DNA of 64,000 bases from Bacteroidia bacterium (GTDB lineage: Bacteria; Bacteroidota; Bacteroidia; Palsa-965): the NCBI GenBank assembly GCA_023151315.1, contig JAKLJE010000020.1, positions 18,656-82,655 on the forward strand, given 5' to 3'. Made by a program: the position numbers and the translations under genes. Below the pieces are notes generated by a model. That model was not told the DNA's origin. It saw only the letters and a program-made list of their open reading frames with translations, and ran no database searches. This document shows, piece after piece, positions 17,524 to 27,199 of this stretch (positions within the stretch are counted from its first letter, which is position 1; the number at the start of each line of letters is the position of its first letter).

Positions 17524-17931
17524 ATGACGAATAAATCATTGGCTACAGGAGCAATTCTGGCATTATTGTCAGTTGTACTCGGCGCTTTCGCAGCTCATGG
17601 ACTGCAGCAATACGTAGATAGCGGTCTGATGGATGATAAAATGCTCAGAAATTTCGAAACCGCAGCTCGTTATCAGATGTATCATGCATTCGCAATTCTT
17701 ATTTGCGGGATCATCACCAAAGTTCAAACTGAATCTAAGTGGCTGCATGCTTCATTCTGGTTATTCATCACAGGCATTTTACTTTTCTCGGGATCTCTTT
17801 ATCTCCTCTCAACGAGAAATGTTTTAGGAATGGAATCCTGGCATTGGCTCGGGCCCATTACTCCACTGGGCGGTGTGGCGTTTATTGCCGGTTGGATCAT
17901 GCTGGCACTTCATGCAATGCGAACCAAATGA
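17524..17931 (+). CDS. DUF423 family inner-membrane protein
   Basis: The small 135-residue membrane protein has about four hydrophobic segments and the DUF423/YgdD signature: an amino-terminal GAFAAHGL and a central AARYQMYHAFAILICG. The carboxyl end contains LGPITPLGGVAFIAGW. The family is widespread and its function is unknown. The next gene's ATG overlaps its stop (ATGA), so the two are translationally coupled. Confidence 0.9.
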   Translation: MTNKSLATGAILALLSVVLGAFAAHGLQQYVDSGLMDDKMLRNFETAARYQMYHAFAILICGIITKVQTESKWLHASFWLFITGILLFSGSLYLLSTRNVLGMESWHWLGPITPLGGVAFIAGWIMLALHAMRTK

Positions 17932-19481
17932 AAAACGTGCTTGCAATATTTCTTCTCGCGTTGTTCCACTATTCAGCGAATGGACAATGTAATGATACGC
18001 AGGTTCTGAACGGAACGCAGACATCGCAATTGAATATTGCATTTTCTTCTTTACAGGGCGCTTTGTATTCGAAAGACCTTGCTCAAATCGACTCAATCAG
18101 TTCTGCGGCAAAAACAATATTTTCAACTGAAGCAGGTCAACCTGACAATCAGGAAGTATACACTGCACTTTCAACGAACACAAGCTGGTTGTCGCTCAAC
18201 GCCGCACTTACGTTATCACGCCAGCTCATTGCAGCTGACAGTCTTGTTTATGTAAACATTCACAGAACCTGCAAAGGTGAATTACCGCCATTTTACCAAC
18301 CGCACTCTGTTCCCTTACGAGCAGGCGCAGAAGTGTGTAGCGGATTGATTCGTATTGCTAATGCAGAAACTGATCTTGCACGCAGAAATCTGTATCTGCA
18401 ATGGGCAAAACAAGGACTTGATTCGCTCCTTACCATGCAGCTTCCCAATGGTGCATTTCCGTTTCCTGACCTGCGTCCGTACGGAGATCCCGTGTTCACT
18501 CCGATCATCAATAATTATCTTCAATCGTTGAGTGCAGATTCAGTAAATGTTCTCATCAATGGATGGATCATTGACGACAGAGGAACCGGTGAATTCAAAT
18601 TCGACGCCGGAGTAATCGGCGGTGTGTTTGCAGAAGCGTACCAGTTTACCGGCGACACCAATTACCGGAATGCAGCATTACGCACAGCATCTTATTGCGA
18701 TACATTGCGAATGAATACAAATTACAACTACAACACATTTCAGGCTTATGCACTTTCATTCGGATATATATTGGATCCGCAAAACACAGATTGGCTGCTG
18801 AACACCGATACGATTTTACGTTATTCGGTATTGCCCGGCCAGATTTCCAACGGACGCTGGATGGACGGACATAATGCGAAGTCGGTGTATCACAATATTA
18901 TTATTCACAACACTGCAGCAACACTGATGAACGCAAATGCCAGCAACCCGCACTTCGATACATTGTCTGACATGTTGAATGATGCGCTGCGTAATTTTCT
19001 TACACAGTATTATGCCTGCAATGCTTCAGTAGGTTTCGACGGATTACTTCGCGCCTGGAAACTCGGAACAAACATTGTCCCGCAATCATTGCACGATTCC
19101 ATTGGTGATGTAATCGGAAATTACATCAATCGCGCAGCGGTCGATGGAGCTTTTCTGGATGTTTATACCATGGGATTGTATCTCGATGCACAGCTGAATC
19201 TGTCATCAGTAACCGAAGCCGAAGAAAAATCCATCTTCTCAGTGTATCCGAATCCGGCGAGCGATGAACTTACCTTATACATTGAAAATGCAAGTGAAGG
19301 TTCATCTGTTTCCATTTACAACGCAGTTGGTGCTTTGGTTCTTAAACTTCCGGTGCAGATCGGTGGAACCTCATCTTTACTGCACATATCAGTAGCGGAA
19401 TTTCCGTCAGGAATTTATACAACTGTTTTGGAGAAGGACAGCAGAAGAAATTCAATCATCTGGATTAAAACAAATCAATAA
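17928..19481 (+). CDS. Exported all-alpha toroid-like protein with T9SS sorting domain
   Basis: I chose the start at 17928 for its signal peptide (MKNVLAIFLLALFHYSANGQ) and its 4-bp overlap with DUF423; the frame is open further upstream inside that gene. The protein has 517 residues. The central part is helical, with Trp/Tyr-rich repeats (YLQWAKQGLDSLLTMQLPNGAFPFPD, EFKFDAGVIGGVFAEAYQFTGDTNYRNAA) reminiscent of six-hairpin or alpha/alpha-toroid carbohydrate-active proteins. A T9SS sorting domain (VYPNPASDELTLYI) closes it. I do not recognise a specific glycosidase family, so enzymatic function is inference only. Confidence 0.7.
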   Translation: MKNVLAIFLLALFHYSANGQCNDTQVLNGTQTSQLNIAFSSLQGALYSKDLAQIDSISSAAKTIFSTEAGQPDNQEVYTALSTNTSWLSLNAALTLSRQLIAADSLVYVNIHRTCKGELPPFYQPHSVPLRAGAEVCSGLIRIANAETDLARRNLYLQWAKQGLDSLLTMQLPNGAFPFPDLRPYGDPVFTPIINNYLQSLSADSVNVLINGWIIDDRGTGEFKFDAGVIGGVFAEAYQFTGDTNYRNAALRTASYCDTLRMNTNYNYNTFQAYALSFGYILDPQNTDWLLNTDTILRYSVLPGQISNGRWMDGHNAKSVYHNIIIHNTAATLMNANASNPHFDTLSDMLNDALRNFLTQYYACNASVGFDGLLRAWKLGTNIVPQSLHDSIGDVIGNYINRAAVDGAFLDVYTMGLYLDAQLNLSSVTEAEEKSIFSVYPNPASDELTLYIENASEGSSVSIYNAVGALVLKLPVQIGGTSSLLHISVAEFPSGIYTTVLEKDSRRNSIIWIKTNQ

Positions 19482-19498
19482 TAAGCAGAAGCCGATTT

Positions 19499-20980
19499 AT
19501 GTCTTACGCCGATTACGTCAACAGATTATCCAAACTCGCCGACATTGCATACACGGGAGCCGTTCTCAACTGGGATATGGAAACATATATGCCGCCTAAA
19601 AGTGCAGAACGCAGATCACAACAACTCGCAACACTTTCCGGATTGGCACACGAACAGTTCACTTCTGAAGAAACAGGAGTATTGCTTGAAAAGCTGAACA
19701 CAGATGAAAGTCTTGATGCAAGACAAAGAGCAAACGTAAAACATACACTCAAGCAATATCGCAAAGGAAAGAAATATACTACTGTGTTTGTTGAAGAGAT
19801 GAGTCGCACCATTTCCGAAACTTTCAATGCATGGCAGGAAGCGAAACAAAAAAACGATTTTTCAATTTACGCCCCAAAGCTTGAGAAATTGATTGCACTG
19901 AAGAAAAAGGAATGTGAACTTATCGGCTATGAAACACATCCATATGACGCAATGCTGGATGAATACGAGCCCGGACTGAAGACTGCTGATGTAGATAAGC
20001 TTTTCAACGATGTACGAAGCGAACTCGTGCCTTTTGTAAAGCAGTTGCTTGAACAGAAAATAGGCTCACAGGAAATCATTCATCGTTTTTACCCGAAGGA
20101 TGCTCAGATTGCATTCAGCGAAAAAATCCTGAAAGAAATGGGATACGATTTCGACGCCGGGCGTCAGGATATTTCCATGCATCCTTTTACCACTAACTTC
20201 AGCGCAACCGATGTACGTGTAACAACGCGCGTGGATGAGAATAACATCAGCGATTGTTTGACCGGCAGTATTCATGAAGGCGGACACGCACTGTATGAAC
20301 AGGGAATTCCGGATGATCAATACGGATTGCCTTCGGGAGAATATTGTTCACTGGCAATACACGAATCACAATCGCGCTTATGGGAGAACAATGTAGGTCG
20401 CAGCATCGAATTCTGGAGCGGACAGTTCCCGGAATTGAAACAGGCTTTTCCTGAAACTTTGAAAGATGTGAATGTAAATCAGTTTTACAATGCTCTGAAT
20501 GTTGTGCAGCCTTCCCTGATTCGAATCAATGCCGATGAAGTGACGTATCATTTCCATGTTATGATCCGGTTCGAAGTTGAGAAAGCGATCTTTGAAAACA
20601 GAATTCAGGTTTCAGAAATTCCTGCGTATTGGAATGCGCGTTACAAAGAATATCTCGGAATAGAAGTTCCGTCTGACGCAGAAGGATGCATGCAGGATGT
20701 GCATTGGTCGCACGGCAGTTTCGGCTACTTCCCTACTTATTCGCTTGGCAGCTTCTATGCAGCACAAATGTTCTTCGCAGCCGAAAAAGCAATTCCCGGA
20801 CTGAAAGATCAGATCAGCAGAAAAAACTATTCAGAGTTGCTGAAATGGCTCCGCGCCAATATTCACCAGCACGGCAAGACTTACTCGGCACGTGAATTAT
20901 GCGTTCGTTCAACGGGAGAAGAATTGAACTTCCGTTATTTCATGAACTACGTGAAAGCGAAATACGCCGGAAATGTTTAA
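19499..20980 (+). CDS. Carboxypeptidase M32 (Taq family)
   Basis: The 493-residue metallopeptidase has the M32 zinc site HEGGH (in SIHEGGHALYEQG, near residue 260) with the downstream glutamate ligand motif HESQSRLWEN. Other family landmarks are HPFTTNFSATDVRVTTR and WNARYKEYLGI. The length matches M32 enzymes. It removes carboxyl-terminal residues from peptides, generally in the cytoplasm, and no signal peptide is present. Confidence 0.95.
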   Translation: MSYADYVNRLSKLADIAYTGAVLNWDMETYMPPKSAERRSQQLATLSGLAHEQFTSEETGVLLEKLNTDESLDARQRANVKHTLKQYRKGKKYTTVFVEEMSRTISETFNAWQEAKQKNDFSIYAPKLEKLIALKKKECELIGYETHPYDAMLDEYEPGLKTADVDKLFNDVRSELVPFVKQLLEQKIGSQEIIHRFYPKDAQIAFSEKILKEMGYDFDAGRQDISMHPFTTNFSATDVRVTTRVDENNISDCLTGSIHEGGHALYEQGIPDDQYGLPSGEYCSLAIHESQSRLWENNVGRSIEFWSGQFPELKQAFPETLKDVNVNQFYNALNVVQPSLIRINADEVTYHFHVMIRFEVEKAIFENRIQVSEIPAYWNARYKEYLGIEVPSDAEGCMQDVHWSHGSFGYFPTYSLGSFYAAQMFFAAEKAIPGLKDQISRKNYSELLKWLRANIHQHGKTYSARELCVRSTGEELNFRYFMNYVKAKYAGNV

Positions 20981-21026
20981 TTAATTCAACATGTTGATTT
21001 GAAGGGGATTCTTAAGTAAAAAACAC

Positions 21027-21034
21027 TAGATTTG
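21027..21034 (+). promoter_or_regulatory. -7 element TAGATTTG
   Basis: Exact match to TAnnTTTG, 21 nt before the chosen ATG at 21056. No -33 element at ideal spacing is evident. Confidence 0.5.
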
Positions 21035-21055
21035 CAGTCCCCAAATCACATGTTT

Positions 21056-23443
21056 ATGAAAAAACTATTACTTGGTATTCTATTGTCGCTTGGCTGCTTC
21101 GGTTCAGTGCTTGAAGCTCAAACCGCTCTCAACACCAATCAACCATTAATCTGGGGACCTAGCCCTTTCCAGGATTCATTGTGGTCGGTTGACACTACAA
21201 ACTGGGCAGTTGTTCATCGCGTTGCTCCATCACTTGCTGGTTTCACAATTACCGGTATGACCGGATTGGCAGCGGACCCAACAGATGGACAGGTGTATGG
21301 AATTGCAAAAGTTTCCGGCGTGACTGGTCGTGTACTTGTCAGAATTAGCCTTCCTTCCGGAGTTTGTACGCCTGTGAACGGCACTCCGACTGCCAGCAGT
21401 CTTGGAGATAATTTTTCAACGATCAGTTTCCGTGAAGATGGTCAATTATTCGGTGTTACAGGTAACGGAGCATCTGTTCCTGAAACAATGTATTTGATCG
21501 ATAAAAACACCGCGGTTAAAACACTTGCTACCGCTTTAGGCGCGGGTGCTGACGGAGAGATTATATGTTATAATCGTGATGACGACTTTTTCTACCATTG
21601 GTCTGGTAACGGAACAGTAGTAATGGAGAAAATTATGTCAGTTGCCCCTTACACAGCAACAAATATTCCAATAACCGGAACACCAGGTGGCGAAACTTTT
21701 GGCTCATTATATATCGGAAACAACAAGTTTATCAACTCAAATATCAGTTCCCGTTTCGTTCATGTTAATACTACCGGAGTGTATGGTGCTCAAGTAGGAA
21801 GTAATCCGGATGACCTGCGAGGTTTGGTAATGACACCTTATATTACCGCTAATAGTAACAGTTTCTGTCAGAATGATACACTTGCAATGACCGCGGGTGG
21901 CCATCAGCTGTACTCACATCTTATTTTCCACTGGGGCGATGCTTCTTTCGATTCAGTAGTTACATCCTACGGTGTGTTGGCGAATGCATCTCATATTTAC
22001 TCTGCACCGGGAACGTATACTGTTAATGTGGTGACATGGAATGGCTTTGTAGGAGATACAATCTATTCTTACACTGTGAATGTCCTGAACATTCCAACTG
22101 TTGCACTTTCAGGTTCTTCTGTCAGCTGCGGAGGTGATTCTATTACACTTACCGGAACCAGCGGCGGTACTTCTCAATGGTACTTCAACGGTGCTCCTAT
22201 TGTAGGTGCTACAACGAACACTTATTCCACCAACACTCCTGGTGTCTACAACATGGTTAAGACCAATCTGAACGGATGCGCAGACTCTGCTGCTTCAGGA
22301 ATTAACCTCACTCTCGTTGCCAATCCTGTTGTTAATCTTGGTGCAGATGCTGCATTCTGCGGTTCGGCAACTTTGGATGCGGCGAACGCAGGCGCGACTT
22401 ATCTGTGGAATGATAATTCAACAGCACAAACGCTGACTGCAACTGCATCTGATATTTACTTCGTAACTGTAACGGACAGCAACGGATGTTCAGCAATCGA
22501 CTCCATCAACGTAACGATCAATGCTCTGCCTGTTGTAAACCTTGGTTCCGACACTACGCAATGCGGAGGTTCTGTTGCTCTGGATGCAGGTAATGCAGGT
22601 TCAACTTTTATGTGGAGTGATTCTTCAGCGGCACAGACGCTGACTGTGTCATCCAGCGGTATTTACTACGTAACCGTTACTGATTCACTGAACTGTGCAT
22701 CTTCTGATACAGTTAACGTAACTATTAATCCACTTCCTTCCGTGAGCATTTCAGCTCTGCAAACAAGCGTTTGTATCAACAACCCACCGATTCCTTTGAC
22801 AGGATCACCTGCAGGCGGTACTTTCTCGGGCAACGGAGTAACTCCTAATACATTTACACCATCTGCGGCAGGTGCAGGAACGTGGATGGCAACATATACA
22901 TACACTGATTCACTCGGGTGCTCTTCCAGCGATTCAACAGCAATTACTGTAAATGCATTGCCTGTAGTGAGCGTTACTGCAGCATCTTCTCCGGTTTGCT
23001 TCGACGACGCTAACGTTGTGCTGACAGGTGCTCCTGCAGGAGGTACTTTCTCCGGTCCTGGTGTAAGCGGTAACCAGTTTGATCCTTCAGTTGCAGGCAA
23101 CGGAACACAAACTGTAACATACGTATTCACAGATTCAAACAACTGCTCTGCGTCAGCAACGACATCAGTGACTGTTGATGCTTGCGTTGGTGTTATCGAG
23201 AATACCACAACACCTTTCACAATGTTCCCGAATCCTTCAAATGGAAATGTTACATTGAACCTTAACTACTCCAACTCTCTCGTTGAAGTGGTTGATGTAC
23301 TCGGAAACACAGTATCATCACAACGCTACAACAATGCAGGTCAGGTTCAGTTGAATATGAATGACGCTGCAGAGGGAATTTACTTCGTACGCGTTACTTC
23401 AGGAAATGAAAAATCTGTTCAGAAACTGATTATTCGTCGCTGA
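21056..23443 (+). CDS. PKD/Ig-like surface protein with T9SS sorting domain
   Basis: I chose the start at 21056 (MKKLLLGILLSLGCFGSVLEAQ, a clear signal peptide); another ATG lies 6 bp upstream. The 795-residue protein has an amino-terminal domain resembling a beta-propeller surface protein. A PKD-like segment (FHWGDASFDSVV...SAPGTYTVNVV) follows near 305-350. Tandem Ig-like units come next, with repeated phrases (NLGADAAFCGSATLDAANAGATYLW, NLGSDTTQCGGSVALDAGNAG; PAGGTFSGNGV, PAGGTFSGPGV). It ends in a T9SS sorting domain (MFPNPSNGNVTLNL). It is probably a secreted, surface-anchored adhesin. A terminator hairpin follows. Confidence 0.82.
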   Translation: MKKLLLGILLSLGCFGSVLEAQTALNTNQPLIWGPSPFQDSLWSVDTTNWAVVHRVAPSLAGFTITGMTGLAADPTDGQVYGIAKVSGVTGRVLVRISLPSGVCTPVNGTPTASSLGDNFSTISFREDGQLFGVTGNGASVPETMYLIDKNTAVKTLATALGAGADGEIICYNRDDDFFYHWSGNGTVVMEKIMSVAPYTATNIPITGTPGGETFGSLYIGNNKFINSNISSRFVHVNTTGVYGAQVGSNPDDLRGLVMTPYITANSNSFCQNDTLAMTAGGHQLYSHLIFHWGDASFDSVVTSYGVLANASHIYSAPGTYTVNVVTWNGFVGDTIYSYTVNVLNIPTVALSGSSVSCGGDSITLTGTSGGTSQWYFNGAPIVGATTNTYSTNTPGVYNMVKTNLNGCADSAASGINLTLVANPVVNLGADAAFCGSATLDAANAGATYLWNDNSTAQTLTATASDIYFVTVTDSNGCSAIDSINVTINALPVVNLGSDTTQCGGSVALDAGNAGSTFMWSDSSAAQTLTVSSSGIYYVTVTDSLNCASSDTVNVTINPLPSVSISALQTSVCINNPPIPLTGSPAGGTFSGNGVTPNTFTPSAAGAGTWMATYTYTDSLGCSSSDSTAITVNALPVVSVTAASSPVCFDDANVVLTGAPAGGTFSGPGVSGNQFDPSVAGNGTQTVTYVFTDSNNCSASATTSVTVDACVGVIENTTTPFTMFPNPSNGNVTLNLNYSNSLVEVVDVLGNTVSSQRYNNAGQVQLNMNDAAEGIYFVRVTSGNEKSVQKLIIRR

Positions 23444-23465
23444 TACCTCATCTGATTTTATACTG

Positions 23466-23493
23466 AAAAAAGGCCGCAAATGCGGTCTTTTTT
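23466..23493 (+). terminator. Terminator after the Ig-like T9SS gene
   Basis: GGCCGCA and TGCGGTC form a short stem (one G-T wobble) flanked by an A run and a run of six T. Confidence 0.8.
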
Positions 23494-23529
23494 CGTTCCG
23501 TACAACTTCATTCCTGGACTTTCCTTGAG

Positions 23530-23537
23530 TATCTTTG
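23530..23537 (+). promoter_or_regulatory. -7 element TATCTTTG
   Basis: Exact TAnnTTTG match 17 nt before the ATG at 23555. It supports that start rather than the in-frame upstream codons, which overlap the terminator. Confidence 0.5.
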
Positions 23538-23554
23538 ATTCCTCAAATCCGATT

Positions 23555-25207
23555 ATGGCAGCAACGAAAGAAAACAAGGTTGACATTGAATTCAACCGTA
23601 ATGAAGATGCAAACAGAATGCTTGCTTCTGCATTGCAGCAAAGACTCGAAAAAGTTTCTCTTGGCGGTGGCAAATCACGTATTGCCAAATTGCACGAACA
23701 GGGTAAAATGACCGCCCGTGAACGGATAGAATACCTGTTGGACGAAGGCAGTCCAAGAGTTGAAATCGGCGCATTCGCAGGAGAAGACATGTATCAGGAA
23801 CACGGCGGATGTCCTGCAGGCGGTGTTGTTGTAATGATCGGTTACGTAAAGAAACGTCAGTGCATTGTAGTTGCCAATGACGCTACTGTGAAAGCCGGAG
23901 CGTGGTTCCCGATTACCGGAAAGAAAAATCTGCGCGCACAGGAAATCGCAATGGAAAACCGGCTGCCGATTATTTACCTTGTTGACAGTGCCGGAGTTTA
24001 TCTTCCAATGCAGGATGAAATCTTCCCGGATAAAGAACACTTCGGAAGAATTTTCCGCAATAACGCAGTAATGTCATCAGAAGGAATTCTGCAGATCGCA
24101 GCAATCATGGGATCTTGTGTTGCTGGCGGTGCTTATCTCCCGATCATGAGCGACGAAGCAATGATCGTGGATAAAACCGGAACAATTTTCCTTGCCGGTT
24201 CTTATCTCGTGAAAGCAGCAATCGGTGAATCAATCGATAATGAAACACTTGGCGGAGCCACCACGCACTGCGAAGTTTCCGGCGTTACAGATCACAAGTG
24301 CAAAGACGATAAAGATTGTCTTGATCGAATCAAGAACATCATGGATAAAATCGGTGATTACGACAAGGCAGGATTCGATCGCTCTGCTCCTGCTCTTCCG
24401 AAACTTGATCAGAAAGAAATTTTCGGAATACTTCCGGACACACGCGAGAAGCCTTATGAGATGCGCGACATCATTCTGCGTCTGGTTGACAATTCTGAAT
24501 TTGATGAATACAAAGAATTGTATGGTCAATCTATCGTTTGCGGACTCGCACGTATCGACGGATGGGCTGTGGGCATTGTTGCTAATCAGCGCAAAGTGGT
24601 GAAGAGTAAGAAAGGCGAAATGCAATTCGGCGGTGTGATTTATTCAGATTCAGCGGATAAAGCAGCTCGTTTCATCATGAATTGCAATCAGAAAAAAATT
24701 CCATTGGTGTTCCTGCAGGATGTAACCGGCTTCATGGTCGGATCAAAGTCAGAAGCAGGCGGCATTATCAAAGACGGAGCAAAACTGGTGAATGCGATGA
24801 GCAACTCCGTTGTTCCGAAGTTCACGATTATCGTAGGTAACTCTTACGGCGCAGGAAACTACGCGATGTGCGGCAAAGCTTATGATCCGCGATTGATCGT
24901 TGGATGGCCGTCAGCGAAAGTTGCTGTTATGGGTGGCGCCCAGGCTGCTAAAACTTTATTGCAGATTCAGGTAAGCACTTTAAAAGCACAAGGCAAAGAA
25001 ATCACGCCGGAAGAAGAGAAAGAACTGCTTGATAAAATCACGCAACGCTACGAAACACAAACCACACCGTATTACGCTGCAGCACGTTTGTGGCTGGATG
25101 CAATTATCAATCCGATTGATACCAGAAAATGGATTTCCATGGGAATTGAAGCAGCCAATCACTCGCCTGTCAAGAAGAGATACAATGTGGGCGTGATTCA
25201 GACCTGA
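23555..25207 (+). CDS. Acyl-CoA carboxylase carboxyltransferase (beta) subunit
   Basis: The 550-residue biotin-dependent carboxyltransferase starts at MAATKENKVDIEF; longer frames would begin inside the upstream terminator. Landmarks are KMTARERIEYLLDEGS, the acyl-CoA-binding DSAGVYLPMQDEIFPD, GSCVAGGAYLP, FLQDVTGFMVG and NSYGAGNYAMCGKAYDPR. It transfers CO2 from carboxybiotin to an acyl-CoA, most likely propionyl- or methylcrotonyl-CoA. The sequence looks closer to the methylcrotonyl/geranyl type, but this is not certain. The biotin carboxylase subunit is not in the window. Confidence 0.93.
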   Translation: MAATKENKVDIEFNRNEDANRMLASALQQRLEKVSLGGGKSRIAKLHEQGKMTARERIEYLLDEGSPRVEIGAFAGEDMYQEHGGCPAGGVVVMIGYVKKRQCIVVANDATVKAGAWFPITGKKNLRAQEIAMENRLPIIYLVDSAGVYLPMQDEIFPDKEHFGRIFRNNAVMSSEGILQIAAIMGSCVAGGAYLPIMSDEAMIVDKTGTIFLAGSYLVKAAIGESIDNETLGGATTHCEVSGVTDHKCKDDKDCLDRIKNIMDKIGDYDKAGFDRSAPALPKLDQKEIFGILPDTREKPYEMRDIILRLVDNSEFDEYKELYGQSIVCGLARIDGWAVGIVANQRKVVKSKKGEMQFGGVIYSDSADKAARFIMNCNQKKIPLVFLQDVTGFMVGSKSEAGGIIKDGAKLVNAMSNSVVPKFTIIVGNSYGAGNYAMCGKAYDPRLIVGWPSAKVAVMGGAQAAKTLLQIQVSTLKAQGKEITPEEEKELLDKITQRYETQTTPYYAAARLWLDAIINPIDTRKWISMGIEAANHSPVKKRYNVGVIQT

Positions 25208-25267
25208 TCTGTTCATCTCTCAATGAAATAGTGTTACTTTCATTTGATATTTGGTTATAATGAACAA

Positions 25268-26161
25268 ATGAAAGTTCTGCGTCTTTTTCTGCTGCTACTC
25301 AGTTTACAGGCTTGCGCCCAGAGCAGCACTGTGTTCCGATTGTCTGATACCGCTTTCATTCCGGGCTCAGTTTGGAAACCATTCTACCCTGTTGTATTCA
25401 GTAGCGATAACACTTATAATCTGAGTTCAGATTCCAATCTGTCATTGGATTCGTTGGCATTGTTTCTCAACGATCACAAAGGCGCGATTATAGAGATTGC
25501 AGCTCACACCGATCAGCGCGGGAATGATTCAGCGAACGTCAACATTTCTCAGAAACGTGCTGAGTCAGTTAAAATGTATCTGCTTTCAAAGGGAATCGAA
25601 GAACATCGTCTTGCAGCTGTTGGCTATGGTGAGACACAACTGATTCATGGTAACGCAGTAATTGCGGCATGCAAATCAGATTCTGCAAAAAATAAATTCT
25701 ATTCCGAAAACAGAAGAATTGAATTTCGCTTGCTGAATGATCCGCGCAAATCTTTTACTCCTAAGGACAGTATTTTCCAATCCGGCAGCGTGTGGATACT
25801 TCCTGTGCTGTTCGACTTCGCTAAAGCCACATTACGTCCCGAATCCAAGCCCTTACTCGACAGCGCCGCTGCATTTCTCATTGAGCATCCTGAACTTCGT
25901 ATTGAAATTGCCGGACATACAGATACGCGCACCAGTGACTCCTATTCAATGAAATTATCCAAGGCTCGAGCCAACACGGTTATGCGATATATGATCGACA
26001 AAGGTGTACCGGCGATACAACTGAGTGCTCAAGGTTACGAGAAAACCCGGCCGCTCGTATCAGATGATCATCTCAATAAAGTGCCTTCGGCTAAAGGTCG
26101 CGAAGAGTTGCACCGATTGAACCGGCGTATTGAATTCAGGATTCTGGAGATCAATAAATAA
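25268..26161 (+). CDS. OmpA-family lipoprotein with two OmpA domains
   Basis: I chose the ATG at 25268. It gives a lipoprotein signal with a Cys at residue 16 (LSLQAC); the longer frame begins at a TTG. The 297-residue protein has two OmpA-like peptidoglycan-binding domains: the first with IEIAAHTDQRGND...NVNISQKRAESVKMYL, the second with LFDFAKATLRPES...IEIAGHTDTRTSDSYSMKLSKARANTVMRYM. Both keep the D-x-R sequence that contacts diaminopimelate. It should tether the outer membrane to the wall. Two tandem OmpA domains in one lipoprotein is less usual than one. Confidence 0.85.
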   Translation: MKVLRLFLLLLSLQACAQSSTVFRLSDTAFIPGSVWKPFYPVVFSSDNTYNLSSDSNLSLDSLALFLNDHKGAIIEIAAHTDQRGNDSANVNISQKRAESVKMYLLSKGIEEHRLAAVGYGETQLIHGNAVIAACKSDSAKNKFYSENRRIEFRLLNDPRKSFTPKDSIFQSGSVWILPVLFDFAKATLRPESKPLLDSAAAFLIEHPELRIEIAGHTDTRTSDSYSMKLSKARANTVMRYMIDKGVPAIQLSAQGYEKTRPLVSDDHLNKVPSAKGREELHRLNRRIEFRILEINK

Positions 26162-26236
26162 TGCAAATCACATTTTCTTAACGCTTCTGCTGATTATTCT
26201 CATCTTCAGATGCTGTGCTTTACCTAAATTTACGCA

Positions 26237-26842
26237 ATGAATAACGCTGCCCTTCGTCACCACGCCACAGCTCCGCTTTGGTATCGGTTGATTGCATACA
26301 TCGCTGTTGCAGGCACCTTGTTTTACATTTTTCACACAGTAATTCTGTTCATTTTCAGCGCAACCCTGGAACCCGCAGTGTGGGTTCAGGAATTGTACTT
26401 CAACATTTTCGTTGGCATGCCCGTATTTCTTTTTGCAAGAGGAGAAATGATCAGCAGAAAGTCCTACAAATATCCTTCGTTGATTTTTATGGGAATTGCA
26501 ATTCTCGGATACGGTGCAAATTTTCTAAATGCTTACGAAGTTATTGATGTCAGCGGATTGCAATGGCCAACAAGCTTTGCTTTGCTCGGATTGCTGATTA
26601 CATACCTCATTCATTTCATTACAAAAAAGAAATCGCTTACAGACTACTTGAAACTTGCATGGTTCGCCTGCATTTTCTGGGTATTCATTGCAAAACGATT
26701 TGTCCCGCACGGCGGCTATGCAGGTTGGTTTCTAATAGCTGCACAGGTCATTTATCCGTTCATGATGATTGCCGGACTACTGCATTTTTTCAAATCACCT
26801 AAAAACGAAAACCATGAATCGTCAACTCATCTCGTCAGGTAG
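26237..26842 (+). CDS. Uncharacterised six-helix membrane protein
   Basis: The 201-residue protein is dominated by about six hydrophobic segments (starting YRLIAYIAVAGTLFYIFHTVILFIF and ending AAQVIYPFMMIAGLLHFF). No family motif was recognised. Its last 29 bases overlap the start of the RidA-like gene, suggesting coupled translation. Confidence 0.65.
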   Translation: MNNAALRHHATAPLWYRLIAYIAVAGTLFYIFHTVILFIFSATLEPAVWVQELYFNIFVGMPVFLFARGEMISRKSYKYPSLIFMGIAILGYGANFLNAYEVIDVSGLQWPTSFALLGLLITYLIHFITKKKSLTDYLKLAWFACIFWVFIAKRFVPHGGYAGWFLIAAQVIYPFMMIAGLLHFFKSPKNENHESSTHLVR

Positions 26843-27197
26843 TCCCTGGGAATCAAAAGTCAGTTATTCCCGTGCCGTGAAAGTCGGGAAAACAGTAGAA
26901 GTTTCCGGAACCACTGCAGTACTCAACGGTGTTGTTCAGCACAAAGGAAACCTCTATGAGCAAACCAAGACTGCTCTGGCGATCATTGAGAAAGCACTTC
27001 AGGAAGCCGGCATGGACCTTCATGATGTTGTGCGTACCCGCATGTATGTTACGGATATATCACGTTGGGAAGAAGCAGGGAAAGCACACGGAGAATTTTT
27101 TGTTCATATCCGTCCTGCTACAACGCTCGTGGAAGTTTCCCGACTTATTGATCCGGATATGCTGATTGAAATCGAAGCTACTGCAATCGAAAAATAG
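26814..27197 (+). CDS. RidA/YjgF-family protein
   Basis: I chose the start at 26814, giving a normal 127-residue Rid protein (MNRQLISSGSPWESKVSYSRAVKVG). The fold is supported by VEVSGTT, RTRMYVTDI, RPATTLVEVSRL and IEIEATAIEK. Classic RidA enzymes deaminate reactive enamine/imine intermediates using an arginine in a PAR motif. Here the equivalent stretch reads PATT, so that arginine seems absent. This points to one of the non-archetypal Rid subfamilies, whose activity is unclear. It overlaps the preceding membrane-protein gene. Confidence 0.88.
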   Translation: MNRQLISSGSPWESKVSYSRAVKVGKTVEVSGTTAVLNGVVQHKGNLYEQTKTALAIIEKALQEAGMDLHDVVRTRMYVTDISRWEEAGKAHGEFFVHIRPATTLVEVSRLIDPDMLIEIEATAIEK

Positions 27198-27199
27198 AA

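Noticed and set aside
9547..23443. Antisense ORFs opposite the PKD and T9SS genes
   Set aside because: They are shadows of strongly supported genes, with Pro/Gln/His-rich translations typical of out-of-frame reading.
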